NCBI RefSeq assembly: GCF_036271055.1
Contig: NZ_DATBBJ010000059.1
Span: 62,001-126,000 of the forward strand
Direction of reading: 5' to 3'
DNA: 64,000 bases
From: Scandinavium sp036271055
Lineage (GTDB): Bacteria; Pseudomonadota; Gammaproteobacteria; Enterobacterales; Enterobacteriaceae
Within the stretch, counting starts at the first letter, position 1. The number at the start of each line of letters is the position of its first letter. A program made the translations under genes and the position numbers. Shown here piece by piece: positions 18,576 to 27,514 of this stretch. Under the pieces are notes generated by a model that did no database searches, was not told the DNA's origin, and saw only the letters and a program-made list of their open reading frames with translations.

Positions 18576-19448
18576 CGATTTTGTCGCCAAATCGAAATTT
18601 TCACGACTAAAACGCCCGGTGTTCACCAACTGGGCAACTTCATCCCATAACAAATACAACCAGCGCCGCCACATGAATGCTTCCGCAACTGGCGCGCGCT
18701 GAAGATAATGCCACAACAGCCCCTCTGCCAACCCGCTTTCCGACAATCTGAATAACTCATATTCACGCGGGGCCCACAGGGTGATACCCGGCCCAACCAT
18801 CGCCAGCAATTGATCGCTACGGGAGTCTTTTAGCATGCTGCGTAACGTAAAATTCCCGTGAACCAGCACGCAGTTATCATTAAAACCATCAAACAACGCG
18901 GGCAGACATTCACGGGAGCGGAAAAGAATGCGCTTGTCCTGCATCGTCAGTCCGGTGTTGTTGTAGAGATTCAACGTGCTCCAGAGCATTTCCACACGCT
19001 GGCGATACCAGAGTGGCCAGAGATTTTCCTGCGTGCTGTCAACGGTGCCGACGCAGCCCCCGCTATCCTGTCGATGCCATCCCAGCAGCGCTTCGACGAT
19101 TTGATCTTTGAGTTGTTCCCAGCGGTCGGGTGTTCTGGCGGGCGCTTCAACCGGTACGCCACGCAGACGCTCCAGCAAAAGAATATCCGGCCCGGCATGT
19201 TCATCATGCGTTATCACTCCGTAAACCACCGGCATGCGAACCGTGCCGCTGCGGGCCAGAGTCGAGACCTTCCACGCCAGTTGCTGCGCCAGTCCTGGCG
19301 TGGTGAAACTTTTTGCCAGTAGCGGCATTGGGTGGCCCTGAGCATCGTATAAAGACCACAGTGATGAATCCGTTTTCTCACTCACGCACTCCACCCGGCT
19401 TAGCTTCTCGCCCAGCAGGTGGCTCAGTTCGGCCCGCAGTTGGTCCAT
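18555..19448 (-). CDS. ycbJ: YcbJ, kinase-fold protein of unknown substrate
   Basis: 297-residue protein matching E. coli YcbJ. It resembles the aminoglycoside phosphotransferase/choline kinase fold: an N-lobe with PLLAKSFTTP (possible ATP-lysine), the hinge-like ILLLERLRGVPV, and LVHGNFTLRSML (about 211-222) where the HGD catalytic loop of true kinases would be. The loop reads HGN, so the catalytic Asp is replaced. This suggests altered or lost phosphotransfer activity; that is inference. No substrate is known to me. It lies downstream of kdsB, separated by a terminator. Confidence 0.88.
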   Translation of the reverse strand: MDQLRAELSHLLGEKLSRVECVSEKTDSSLWSLYDAQGHPMPLLAKSFTTPGLAQQLAWKVSTLARSGTVRMPVVYGVITHDEHAGPDILLLERLRGVPVEAPARTPDRWEQLKDQIVEALLGWHRQDSGGCVGTVDSTQENLWPLWYRQRVEMLWSTLNLYNNTGLTMQDKRILFRSRECLPALFDGFNDNCVLVHGNFTLRSMLKDSRSDQLLAMVGPGITLWAPREYELFRLSESGLAEGLLWHYLQRAPVAEAFMWRRWLYLLWDEVAQLVNTGRFSRENFDLATKSLLPWLT

Positions 19449-19557
19449 ATCTGGTTACCCCTGTGAAGACTACTGTTTTTATAATGAGCGCCGACGCCGG
19501 AGATGTCACCGGATAAGATCAAAAACAAGGCAATAAAACGAGGGAAAACAGAGCGGG

Positions 19558-19584
19558 AAAAACTCCCCTCAAGGCAGAGGGGAG
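19558..19584 (-). terminator. Rho-independent terminator of kdsB
   Basis: Perfect 8-bp stem CTCCCCTC / GAGGGGAG (19563-19584, six-base loop) followed on the minus strand by TTTTT. It closes the ycaI-to-kdsB gene cluster 8 bp after the kdsB stop. Confidence 0.92.
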
Positions 19585-19591
19585 GAAGCGA

Positions 19592-20338
19592 CTAGCGCAG
19601 TTCGGCGCGTACGCGAGCGAGATCTTCCGGGGTATCAACGCCAGTGCCCGGCACTTCTTTCGCCACGGCAACGTGAATTTTTTCGCCGTACCACAGCACA
19701 CGCAGCTGTTCGAGCATTTCGATTTGCTCCAGTGGGCTTGGTGTCCAGGTGACATAGCGACGAATAAACCCGGCGCGGTAGCCGTAGATACCGATGTGAC
19801 GCAGCAGCGTATCACCGATGACTTCACGACTTTTGGCGAAGCGGTCTCTGTCCCACGGGATGGTCGCGCGGGAGAAATAGAGCGCAAAGCCCTGCGCATC
19901 CATCACCACTTTAACCGCATTCGGGTTAAACGCTTCTTCCGCGTCGTGGATAGGCACCGCGAGTGTCGCCATGCCGGACTGGCTGGCAGCCAGATTATCA
20001 GCGACCTGCCGAATGATCACCGGAGGGATCATGGGCTCGTCGCCCTGAACGTTGACGATCAGCGTGTCATCGCTGAAACCGCATTTTTCCACCACTTCCG
20101 CCAGGCGTTCGGTCCCTGACTGATGATCGGCACGAGTCATACAGACTTCGCCGCCTGCCGCTTCGACCGCACGCGCCACTTCCTCGTGATCGGTAGCGAC
20201 AATAATACGCTCAGCGCCCGATTCGCGCGCTCTTTCCAGCACATGGACAATCATGGGTTTCCCATTGATGTCCTGCAACGGTTTACCCGGCAGACGGGTG
20301 GAGGCAAAGCGTGCGGGAATAATGACAACGAAACTCAT
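19592..20338 (-). CDS. kdsB: CMP-Kdo synthetase
   Basis: 3-deoxy-manno-octulosonate cytidylyltransferase, which activates Kdo with CTP for transfer to lipid A. The product has 248 residues, the E. coli length. The nucleotide-binding N-terminus reads VVIIPARFASTRLPGKPL, and NVQGDEPMIPP carries the metal-binding Asp region. The start overlaps the ycaR stop by 4 bases (ATGA). It is the final gene of the ycaI-msbA-lpxK-ycaQ-ycaR-kdsB group, so two Kdo/lipid A steps (LpxK, KdsB) and the lipid A flippase (MsbA) are expressed together. Confidence 0.97.
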   Translation of the reverse strand: MSFVVIIPARFASTRLPGKPLQDINGKPMIVHVLERARESGAERIIVATDHEEVARAVEAAGGEVCMTRADHQSGTERLAEVVEKCGFSDDTLIVNVQGDEPMIPPVIIRQVADNLAASQSGMATLAVPIHDAEEAFNPNAVKVVMDAQGFALYFSRATIPWDRDRFAKSREVIGDTLLRHIGIYGYRAGFIRRYVTWTPSPLEQIEMLEQLRVLWYGEKIHVAVAKEVPGTGVDTPEDLARVRAELR

Positions 20339-20517
20339 GGATGGCTCTCTTCTGCGCTCAATGGACGGGCTTCGTTTTCCAGCAACACGGGGATCCCGTC
20401 GCGCAGCGGGAAAGCCAGGCTGTCGAGTTTGCAGATAAGCTCTTGTTTATCCTGACTGTAATAGAGCTTACCGTTGCAAACCGGGCAAGCGATGATTTCA
20501 AGTAAGCGGTGATCCAT
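20335..20517 (-). CDS. ycaR: YcaR, Trm112-like small protein
   Basis: 60-residue UPF0434/Trm112-like protein matching E. coli YcaR. The start at 20517 gives MDHRLLEIIACPVCNGKLYY. One CxxC pair (CPVC) is present with a single further Cys downstream (ELICKLD), so a complete four-Cys zinc ribbon is not formed, as in K-12. Function is not established; Trm112 relatives act as small partners of methyltransferases. It overlaps kdsB by four bases and follows ycaQ by 53 bp. Confidence 0.93.
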   Translation of the reverse strand: MDHRLLEIIACPVCNGKLYYSQDKQELICKLDSLAFPLRDGIPVLLENEARPLSAEESHP

Positions 20518-20570
20518 AGTTCCTCCAGATGGACCTAAAAAGTATTGCCGCAGCATAGCACAGAGGCCGT

Positions 20571-21800
20571 TTATGCGACGTCAATTTCCCATCCCGTCGG
20601 CTGAGTGCTGAAAAGTTCGCCTGGACGGTGGTTAAGTTCAATACGTGTGGCACCTTGCCAGCGTGCAAAATCATTGATGGCCTGCATCAGCCCTTTTTCG
20701 AGCGTCTGACTCACCCGAACGCCGTCTTGCAAATAGACAGCAAAAATTTCAAGTACGCCCGTCTTACGGTGCATTTTGCTGTCCATACGCCCGACAAGTC
20801 TTCCCTGATGCAGCAGTGGCAACACAAAATAGCCGTACTGGCGTTTTGGCGCGGGCGTATAGCATTCCAGGCGATAGGTAAAGTCGAACAGTTGCTCGGC
20901 GCGTTTGCGGTCCCAAACCACGGGATCAAACGGTGATAGCACCGCGCTATGGGTCGCGGTTAATTTCCCTGCCAGCGCTGCGTCAAGCTGAGGGAGTAAG
21001 TCTGCGTGCAACCACATCAAACCCAGTTTTTCGACCTCAACCGGAATGACCCTTCCTTCTTCCTGCCAGCGCGCAAGCAAATCAGATAACGCTGGCTGGC
21101 GTAAACGATAATAATCCGCCAGCCACTGTCCACGGAAAATGCCCAAACTGCGTGCGCTGTTTTGTAACATCAACTCTTCGGCTTCCGCCTGCAACAGGAG
21201 ATCGCGTTCATCATTCCAGTGCGGCATCACGCGTGTGGTCAAATCATAAATGCGCTGAAAATTGTGACGACCAATCACCATCACTTTGCCCGATGTAAAC
21301 AGCCCTTCGAGATGCCGCTTATGCGGTTTCCATTCCCACCAGCCGCTTGTCCCTTTGCGTGGGTGCTCGAAATCTGCTGAACGAACCGGACCATTATGAT
21401 GAATATGCTCAAGCAGCGCCTGAATTTCGGCGGCATTTTCTTCCATCCACTCTTTGCGATATTTCCAGCCCATTTTATCGGGCGCGAGCATACGATGACG
21501 GACCAGAGCAAAGTCTGTTTTTGGCAGGAAGCAGGCCTCATGGGCCCAGTACTCCATCAAATCGCCCCGACTTAATGCCTCATCAAGCCACTGTTGCGGA
21601 TAACCGCCCAGGCGGCTGAATAGCACCAAATACGGGCTACGGGCGACAACGTTGATGGTGTCGATTTGCAGGAGCGACATGCGTTGAATGGTAGAAAGAA
21701 TATCGTCGGGCTGTGCGCGTCGACGGGGCTTTTTGAGCAACCCCTGTGCGGCAAGATGAAGGTGGCGTGCGGCAGTTAGAGAAAGCGTTGCTTCTGACAT
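20571..21800 (-). CDS. ycaQ: Interstrand-crosslink DNA glycosylase YcaQ
   Basis: HTH_42-family (AlkX/YcaQ) glycosylase; the E. coli protein unhooks DNA interstrand crosslinks made by nitrogen mustards. The product has 409 residues (410 in K-12). The family's catalytic QxD motif is present as LLQIDTINVVARSPY (about residues 44-58). Winged-helix sequence precedes it, and the C-terminal part contains the conserved HSAVLSPFDPVVWDRKRAEQLFDF. It lies between lpxK and ycaR in an envelope gene cluster, a placement conserved in enterics. Confidence 0.94.
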   Translation of the reverse strand: MSEATLSLTAARHLHLAAQGLLKKPRRRAQPDDILSTIQRMSLLQIDTINVVARSPYLVLFSRLGGYPQQWLDEALSRGDLMEYWAHEACFLPKTDFALVRHRMLAPDKMGWKYRKEWMEENAAEIQALLEHIHHNGPVRSADFEHPRKGTSGWWEWKPHKRHLEGLFTSGKVMVIGRHNFQRIYDLTTRVMPHWNDERDLLLQAEAEELMLQNSARSLGIFRGQWLADYYRLRQPALSDLLARWQEEGRVIPVEVEKLGLMWLHADLLPQLDAALAGKLTATHSAVLSPFDPVVWDRKRAEQLFDFTYRLECYTPAPKRQYGYFVLPLLHQGRLVGRMDSKMHRKTGVLEIFAVYLQDGVRVSQTLEKGLMQAINDFARWQGATRIELNHRPGELFSTQPTGWEIDVA

Positions 21801-21841
21801 TAGACTCCCTCGTCAGCTTTGCCTGCATCGCACGCGATAAA

Positions 21842-22822
21842 TTAGCGCTGCGCCAGACTCACAAGTTGCTGAATCAATTGTGGGGCACGCGCGTCGTCAA
21901 AGACGGCGTCCACGGGTAAATACCACCAGTTATCTCTCGCAAAGGCACGGCATTTCACCGCATCTTTTTCCGTCATCAGCAGTGTCTGTCTGTTGGTTGC
22001 CAGCGCCTGTACATCTGTGGCGCTTAATACCTGATGGTCTGCCAGAGCAACGGTTTTCACCGGTTGCACGCCACAACTTTCCAGTGTGGCAAAAAATCGC
22101 GGTGGATGACCAATACCCGCCATTGCAACAACGTCAGTCAGGGTTGAAACATCGCGTTTTTCCCCCGTCTTGAGATTGACGGCAAACGCAGGACGCAATT
22201 GCATTGGAATTTCATCTGCACGAGGGACACCGCCGTTAACAATAATGGCATCCACACTTTTCAGACGTGACGCCCGCTCACGCATTGGCCCCGCTGGTAA
22301 CCACCAGCCGTTACCAAAGCGACGAACGCCGTCAATCACAACAATTTCAATATCACGGGCGAGGCGGTAATGCTGGAGGCCATCATCGGTGATAATAATT
22401 TGCAGGTCGTGAGCAGCAAGTAACGCCTGAACGGCATCGCAGCGGTTAGGAGAAACCGCTACAGGCGCACCGGTACGCTGATAAATCAAAACAGGTTCAT
22501 CACCGGCTTCGGCTGTTGTGGTTTGCGCATTGAGCAACAAAGGATACTGCGCGGCTTTCCCGCCATAGCCGCGGGATACAACACCCGCTTTTATGCCCTG
22601 CTGTTGAAGTTGCTCGACCAGCCAGATGGCAACAGGCGTTTTACCGTTACCGCCTGCAGTGAGATTTCCCACCACCACAACGGGTACGGACGCACGCCAG
22701 GCTTTTTTAATGCCTGAACGATAGCTGAGTCGAATGATGCCGCTGACCAGGCCATATAGCCAGGAAAGCGGCAACAACAGCAGCCAGAGCGGAGATTCGC
22801 CGGACCAGATGCGTGCGATCAT
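21842..22822 (-). CDS. lpxK: Tetraacyldisaccharide 4'-kinase
   Basis: Inner-membrane kinase that phosphorylates the 4' position of the lipid A precursor. The product has 326 residues. An N-terminal membrane-anchoring helix is at about 12-32 (LWLLLLPLSWLYGLVSG). The P-loop GNLTAGGNGKT is at residues 52-62, followed by the conserved SRGYGG and ITDDGLQHYRL (Asp of the active site). Its ATG overlaps the msbA stop by four bases, the classic msbA-lpxK coupling. Confidence 0.97.
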   Translation of the reverse strand: MIARIWSGESPLWLLLLPLSWLYGLVSGIIRLSYRSGIKKAWRASVPVVVVGNLTAGGNGKTPVAIWLVEQLQQQGIKAGVVSRGYGGKAAQYPLLLNAQTTTAEAGDEPVLIYQRTGAPVAVSPNRCDAVQALLAAHDLQIIITDDGLQHYRLARDIEIVVIDGVRRFGNGWWLPAGPMRERASRLKSVDAIIVNGGVPRADEIPMQLRPAFAVNLKTGEKRDVSTLTDVVAMAGIGHPPRFFATLESCGVQPVKTVALADHQVLSATDVQALATNRQTLLMTEKDAVKCRAFARDNWWYLPVDAVFDDARAPQLIQQLVSLAQR

Positions 22823-24567
22823 TGCCCAAATTGCATTTTATGCAGTTGAGCGTACACGCCACGATGTTCCAGCAGATCCTGATGGCTACCGCGCTCAACA
22901 ATTTGTCCATCTTCGACAACGACGATTTCATCGGCTTTTTCGATAGTAGACAGACGGTGAGCAATCACCAGTGAAGTACGGTTTTTCTGCAGTTCGTCGA
23001 GGGCGGCCTGAATCGCACGTTCGGATTCCGTATCCAGCGCAGAGGTCGCTTCATCCAGAATCAGGATTGGGCTATCACGCAGCAGCGCACGCGCAATCGC
23101 GATACGCTGGCGCTGACCGCCAGAAAGCAGGACGCCATTCTCACCAATAATGGTATCCAGACCGTTATCCATTTTACTGATGAAGTCCATGGCGTAAGCC
23201 ATTTTGGCGGCCTTCTCGATATCTTCACGGCTGTAAAGATCAGTGCGGGCATAGGCGATATTATTCGCCACGGTATCGTTGAACAGATGCACGTTCTGTG
23301 AGACCAACGCCACCTGATCGCGCAGTGAAGCCAGGGTATATTCACGAATATCATGCCCGTCGAGCACGATGCCGCCTTTATCCACATCGTAGAAACGAGT
23401 GATCAGGCTTGCCATGGTAGATTTACCCGAACCGGAACGCCCCACCAATGCCACCGTTTTCCCGGCAGGAATACTCAGATTGATGTTGCGCAGTGCAGGC
23501 ACTTCACGCCCAGGATAAGTGAACGTCACATCGTTAAATTCAACGTTACCAATCGCACGCTTCACTTCAAGGGTGCCTTCGTCTTTCTCTTGTTCGGTAT
23601 CAAGGATAGCGAACAGTGTCTGGCAGGCTGCCATCCCGCGTTGGAACTGGGCGTTGACGTTAGTCAGCGATTTCAGCGGACGCATCAGGGCAATCATCGA
23701 CGAGAAAACAACGGTGATCGTACCCGCAGTCAGTGTTTCCATTACGCTCGGGAAACTGGCTGCATAAAGCACGAACGCCAGTGCCAGAGAAGCAATCAGC
23801 TGAATAATCGGGTCAGAAATGGAAGACGCAGAAACCATCTTCATCCCTTGCAGACGCATTTTATTGCTGACTTTATCGAAGCGTTTGGTTTCAACGCCCT
23901 GGCCACCAAACATCAGCACTTCTTTGTGCCCTTTCAGCATTTGCTCTGCACTGGTGGTCACTTGCCCCATCGTGTTTTGCATATTCTTACTGATGCTACG
24001 GAAGCGTTTGGAGACCACGCGGATCGCAATAGAGACGATCGGCGCCAGTACGATGAGGATCACCGACAACTGCCAGCTATACCAGAACATCATGATGAAC
24101 AGGCCAATAATCGACGCCCCTTCACGCACCACGGTAATCAGCGCACTGGAAGAAGACGAGGCAACTTGCTCAGAGTCATAAGTGATGCGAGAAAGTAGCG
24201 TGCCGGTGGACTGTTTGTCGAAGAACGAGACGGGCATGCCCATCATGTGACCAAACAGGCGACGGCGCATGGTCATTACAACCTTACCGGACACCCATGA
24301 AATACAGTAACTGGATATGTAGCTAGTAACACCACGCAGGATCATCAGCCCGATCACAACCAGCGGCATCCACAGCAGCACAGAGCGATCCGTTTTACCA
24401 AAACCATCATCCAGTAATGGTTTAAGAAGCGACAGCATGAAGGTATCGCTGGCGGCATTAAAAATTAACGCGACCGCAGCCACGATGAGGCCCGCTTTAA
24501 AAGGCGCAATCGTTGGCCAAAGTCGGCGGAAAGTCTGCCACGTCGAAAGATCTTTGTCGTTCTGCAT
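22819..24567 (-). CDS. msbA: Lipid A export ABC transporter MsbA
   Basis: Homodimeric inner-membrane flippase that moves core-lipid A to the periplasmic leaflet. The product has 582 residues, equal to E. coli. Six membrane helices lie within about residues 20-310. The nucleotide-binding domain has Walker A GRSGSGKST (about 376-384), signature LLSGGQRQR (about 480) and Walker B ILILDEATSALD. It follows ycaI by 36 bp and overlaps lpxK. Confidence 0.98.
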   Translation of the reverse strand: MQNDKDLSTWQTFRRLWPTIAPFKAGLIVAAVALIFNAASDTFMLSLLKPLLDDGFGKTDRSVLLWMPLVVIGLMILRGVTSYISSYCISWVSGKVVMTMRRRLFGHMMGMPVSFFDKQSTGTLLSRITYDSEQVASSSSSALITVVREGASIIGLFIMMFWYSWQLSVILIVLAPIVSIAIRVVSKRFRSISKNMQNTMGQVTTSAEQMLKGHKEVLMFGGQGVETKRFDKVSNKMRLQGMKMVSASSISDPIIQLIASLALAFVLYAASFPSVMETLTAGTITVVFSSMIALMRPLKSLTNVNAQFQRGMAACQTLFAILDTEQEKDEGTLEVKRAIGNVEFNDVTFTYPGREVPALRNINLSIPAGKTVALVGRSGSGKSTMASLITRFYDVDKGGIVLDGHDIREYTLASLRDQVALVSQNVHLFNDTVANNIAYARTDLYSREDIEKAAKMAYAMDFISKMDNGLDTIIGENGVLLSGGQRQRIAIARALLRDSPILILDEATSALDTESERAIQAALDELQKNRTSLVIAHRLSTIEKADEIVVVEDGQIVERGSHQDLLEHRGVYAQLHKMQFGQ

Positions 24568-24603
24568 TCAAAAAACCAGCTTATGTTGAGATAGCCGCAC
24601 ATT

Positions 24604-26865
24604 CTACCCGTTATCACGGGCATCGCCAAACCACTGATGATACCAGCGGTGGAATATTTGATCGCGTAAGCTCTGGATTCGCCAACCTTCTGCTGAAAAA
24701 TTGACCGTTACCTGCCCCTGATGAGGCGTATCGAACCACTGATATTGCCGCTGCAGATAACGCGCTTTCACCTTATTCGATGGAAAATGCCACGCGTTGT
24801 AACGCGCTGCTGACGCCAGCGCCGCCTGTCCTCCAACCCGTTGTAATAATGTGGGCGAGGAGGAGGTCGAGCTGCCATGATGTGGCACCTGAAAAATTGT
24901 AGACGCAAGATGCTGCCAGTAATGGTTTAGCATGGACATTTCTGCCGGAATTTCAATATCTCCCGTCAGCAATACGCTATGACGCCCGTCATCAACCCTC
25001 ACCACGCAGGAGCGGTTATTCCCTTTTTCCATGGTTCCCGGCAGCGGCCAAACTGCACGAAACGTGAGCCCCTGCCAGCGCCAGCTTTCACCTCGAAAAC
25101 AGGGTTGATGGTTTTCCCAGCCGAGCGGGCTTCTGACCCATAAAGACGGCCAGGTTTTCAGTAGCGTTTCCAGTCCTCCCCGATGATCAAGATGCTCATG
25201 GCTGAGAATAATGCCTTCTGGCTGTAGATGGTGCCAACGCAGCCAAGGGACGATCAATTGTTGAGCGCTGTCTCCCCCCGGCCAGGCAAGCCCTGTGTCA
25301 TAAAGGAGAGCTTTGCCATGGCGACTGATGACAATTGACAACCCCTGCCCGACATCCAGCATCGTCAGTGACCACTCGTCCGCTGGCTGCGTGCGCCAAA
25401 AAGGCAGCGTGAGGATTGCGCCACAAGCCGCAGCCGACGCAGGCCACTTTCTCCAGCCGTTTAACCGCCAGAAAATAATCATCGCCCATGGCGCAATAAC
25501 GATACCCTGCCAGCAACTATCGATATCCTGCCAGCCCTGCGGCAAAATGCGCAAAAACCAAAACACCCCTTCCAGCAATCGGTCAGCTAAAAACCAGACA
25601 CAGTTCTCCGCACTAACAGCCCCAACAAGATGCAGGGCCATTCCTGTTAATAAGAGTGGGATCTCGCCCAATGTTACCCATGGGACAGCGACAAGATTAG
25701 CCGGTAAAGATGTCCACGTTGCACCGTGAAAAATAATGACCTGTAACGGTAGCAGGAGCAGCATTAACCCCAACTGCAAATGCAGCAAACTTCCGATGGC
25801 ATTAAGCAACACACTGCGTCGTACGCGTCGGTACGGCACCCACTGATACCAAAAAATGAGTGTCGCCACGGCAAAGGCCGATAGCCATAAACTTTGCGCC
25901 AGCACAGCCAGAGGGTCCATGACAAGGATGGCTGCAATACAGCACAACCACACATCCCATGCTGACCAGCGACGCCCACTGACGCGCAGCAACAACCAGA
26001 TGACCATCGCGATAATGGTTCGCAAAGCAGGAGGCTGCAATCCGCTGAGCCAGGCATAGCTCGATGCAGTGATTACACTAATAAGTAACGGTAGTCGCCA
26101 GCCAATCCATCGGCATGGCAGGACACTTTGCAACCCTCGCATGATCGCCCATCCCAGCATGGCCACCAAAGAGATATGCAGCCCGGAAATAGCCATGAGA
26201 TGAGAAGTACCGGTTTGTTGCAGGAGTAATTTAATTTCAGCGGGCACCGTTGCCCGCTCCCCAACGGCCAATGCCAACATCACCTGCTGCCAGGGATAAG
26301 GAGCAAGAGCATTCGTCAGTGACGCAACAGCAACCGACCGCAGATTGCATTCAGACTTCAGAACACTTGCCTGAGTAAAGCGTCCGGTTAGTGGGCGGTG
26401 CAATGATAGAGCATGCCGTTGGCTGTCAAACATGCCATCGTTAAGTTGCCCGTGTACCGCTCGCGTGTGGATGTTCATCTGCCAAACCTGGCCCACACAC
26501 GCACTCTGAGGCAGGGATTGACCATACAGGACGATACCTGGCGCTGGGAACTGACGCTCCCCATTAATACGCTGCATTTTACCGTAATAGGTCATTTCAC
26601 CGTCTGTTGCCGTAATCACGACCTCTGCCTCAACCCGTTTCCCGGATAACGTATTCGCGGATAACACCATCTTCTGAGCCGCAAATATGCCCCAGCAGGA
26701 AAAGATCATCGTCAGCCCTAAGACTCTAAGTCGGCCTTCTCTCATGCAAAGCACAATCGCCAGTACCGTTATCGCGCCTGTTGCAAAAACCGAGGGTAAT
26801 TCAGGTAACCAAAGCAGTGGGGAAATGCCAATAATGGCACTGAGAGCTATTGTCGGTAACCGCAT
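24604..26865 (-). CDS. ycaI: YcaI, ComEC/Rec2-family membrane protein
   Basis: 753-residue polytopic inner-membrane protein of the ComEC family, which forms the DNA uptake channel in competent bacteria. The N-terminal half has many hydrophobic helices and the competence domain (MAISGLHISLVAMLGWAIM, about residues 229-247). The C-terminal part is a metallo-beta-lactamase-like domain with ILSHEHLDHRGG (about 555) and VPHHGSSTSSS. Whether it imports DNA in enterics is not settled. It is the first gene upstream of msbA. Its length and C-terminus match K-12 YcaI, though sequence divergence is higher than in neighbouring genes. Confidence 0.93.
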   Translation of the reverse strand: MRLPTIALSAIIGISPLLWLPELPSVFATGAITVLAIVLCMREGRLRVLGLTMIFSCWGIFAAQKMVLSANTLSGKRVEAEVVITATDGEMTYYGKMQRINGERQFPAPGIVLYGQSLPQSACVGQVWQMNIHTRAVHGQLNDGMFDSQRHALSLHRPLTGRFTQASVLKSECNLRSVAVASLTNALAPYPWQQVMLALAVGERATVPAEIKLLLQQTGTSHLMAISGLHISLVAMLGWAIMRGLQSVLPCRWIGWRLPLLISVITASSYAWLSGLQPPALRTIIAMVIWLLLRVSGRRWSAWDVWLCCIAAILVMDPLAVLAQSLWLSAFAVATLIFWYQWVPYRRVRRSVLLNAIGSLLHLQLGLMLLLLPLQVIIFHGATWTSLPANLVAVPWVTLGEIPLLLTGMALHLVGAVSAENCVWFLADRLLEGVFWFLRILPQGWQDIDSCWQGIVIAPWAMIIFWRLNGWRKWPASAAACGAILTLPFWRTQPADEWSLTMLDVGQGLSIVISRHGKALLYDTGLAWPGGDSAQQLIVPWLRWHHLQPEGIILSHEHLDHRGGLETLLKTWPSLWVRSPLGWENHQPCFRGESWRWQGLTFRAVWPLPGTMEKGNNRSCVVRVDDGRHSVLLTGDIEIPAEMSMLNHYWQHLASTIFQVPHHGSSTSSSPTLLQRVGGQAALASAARYNAWHFPSNKVKARYLQRQYQWFDTPHQGQVTVNFSAEGWRIQSLRDQIFHRWYHQWFGDARDNG

Positions 26866-27042
26866 GACACCTCCTTGTCATCCCAAGTGTCACGGGTTTA
26901 AGCAGTAGAGTCGCCAGGATAAAGTGGGACCTGCGAGCGCGGTTCCAGGGAAAATGCGTTGTTGCTGGATGAAATCAATAAATTGCGAGAAGCGTTCAGA
27001 AATAGCCGGTGAAATGATTTCGCATCGCGGAGGGCAAAAACG

Positions 27043-27067
27043 AAAAAAGCACCCGTAGGTGCTTTTC
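27043..27067 (-). terminator. Rho-independent terminator of ihfB
   Basis: On the minus strand AAGCACC-TACG-GGTGCTT followed by T residues, 34 bp after the ihfB stop. Confidence 0.9.
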
Positions 27068-27100
27068 TCACGTTCAAGTTAGCGGGAGACCCGCAGTAAC

Positions 27101-27385
27101 TCACTCGTAAATATTGGCGCGATCGCGCAATTCTTTACCCGGCTTAAAGTGTGGAACGTATTTACCTTCCAGCTCAACTTTATCGCCTGTTTTCGGGTTG
27201 CGCCCAACGCGTGGGGCACGGTAATGCAAAGAGAAGCTGCCGAAACCGCGGATTTCAATGCGCTCGCCTTGGGCTAGCGTAGAGGCCATATGCTCCAGCA
27301 TCTCTTTCACAGCATCTTCAACCGCTTTCGCAGGGACGTGAGATTGCTGGCTTGCAAGTCTTTCAATGAGCTCTGACTTGGTCAT
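27101..27385 (-). CDS. ihfB: Integration host factor beta subunit
   Basis: 94-residue DNA-bending protein of the HU/IHF family that pairs with IHF-alpha. The DNA-wrapping arm contains the hallmark GRNPKTGD, with the intercalating proline, and the N-terminus MTKSELIERLASQQSHVPAK matches E. coli. It acts at many promoters, including members of this window such as ompF (known in E. coli). It lies downstream of rpsA, separated by a terminator-like hairpin, as in K-12. Confidence 0.98.
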   Translation of the reverse strand: MTKSELIERLASQQSHVPAKAVEDAVKEMLEHMASTLAQGERIEIRGFGSFSLHYRAPRVGRNPKTGDKVELEGKYVPHFKPGKELRDRANIYE

Positions 27386-27430
27386 GATTCCTCCGGTTTC
27401 CTTTCAGGAAAGTATTAGCTGACAACTTAA

Positions 27431-27460
27431 ACAAGGGCGGCCGTAGCCGCCCTTTGTTGT
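27431..27460 (-). terminator. Terminator-like hairpin between rpsA and ihfB
   Basis: AAGGGCGGC / GCCGCCCTT stem (27434-27453) with a four-base loop. On the minus strand it is followed by GTTTAAG, only a short T stretch, so it may attenuate rather than fully end rpsA transcription into ihfB. Confidence 0.75.
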
Positions 27461-27514
27461 TGATTACAGGACGAATCCTGCAATCTGTCAAGTTACTCGT
27501 AAAGAGTAACCTGA

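Noticed and set aside
20571..21800. ycaQ as a recently acquired gene in the lipid A operon
   Set aside because: Its functional mismatch with its neighbours is notable, but the same order is found in K-12, so it is an old, conserved arrangement.
24604..26865. YcaI as evidence of a natural-competence locus
   Set aside because: Only the ComEC-like gene is present, in its normal enteric place upstream of msbA. No comEA, pilus or other uptake genes are in the window.
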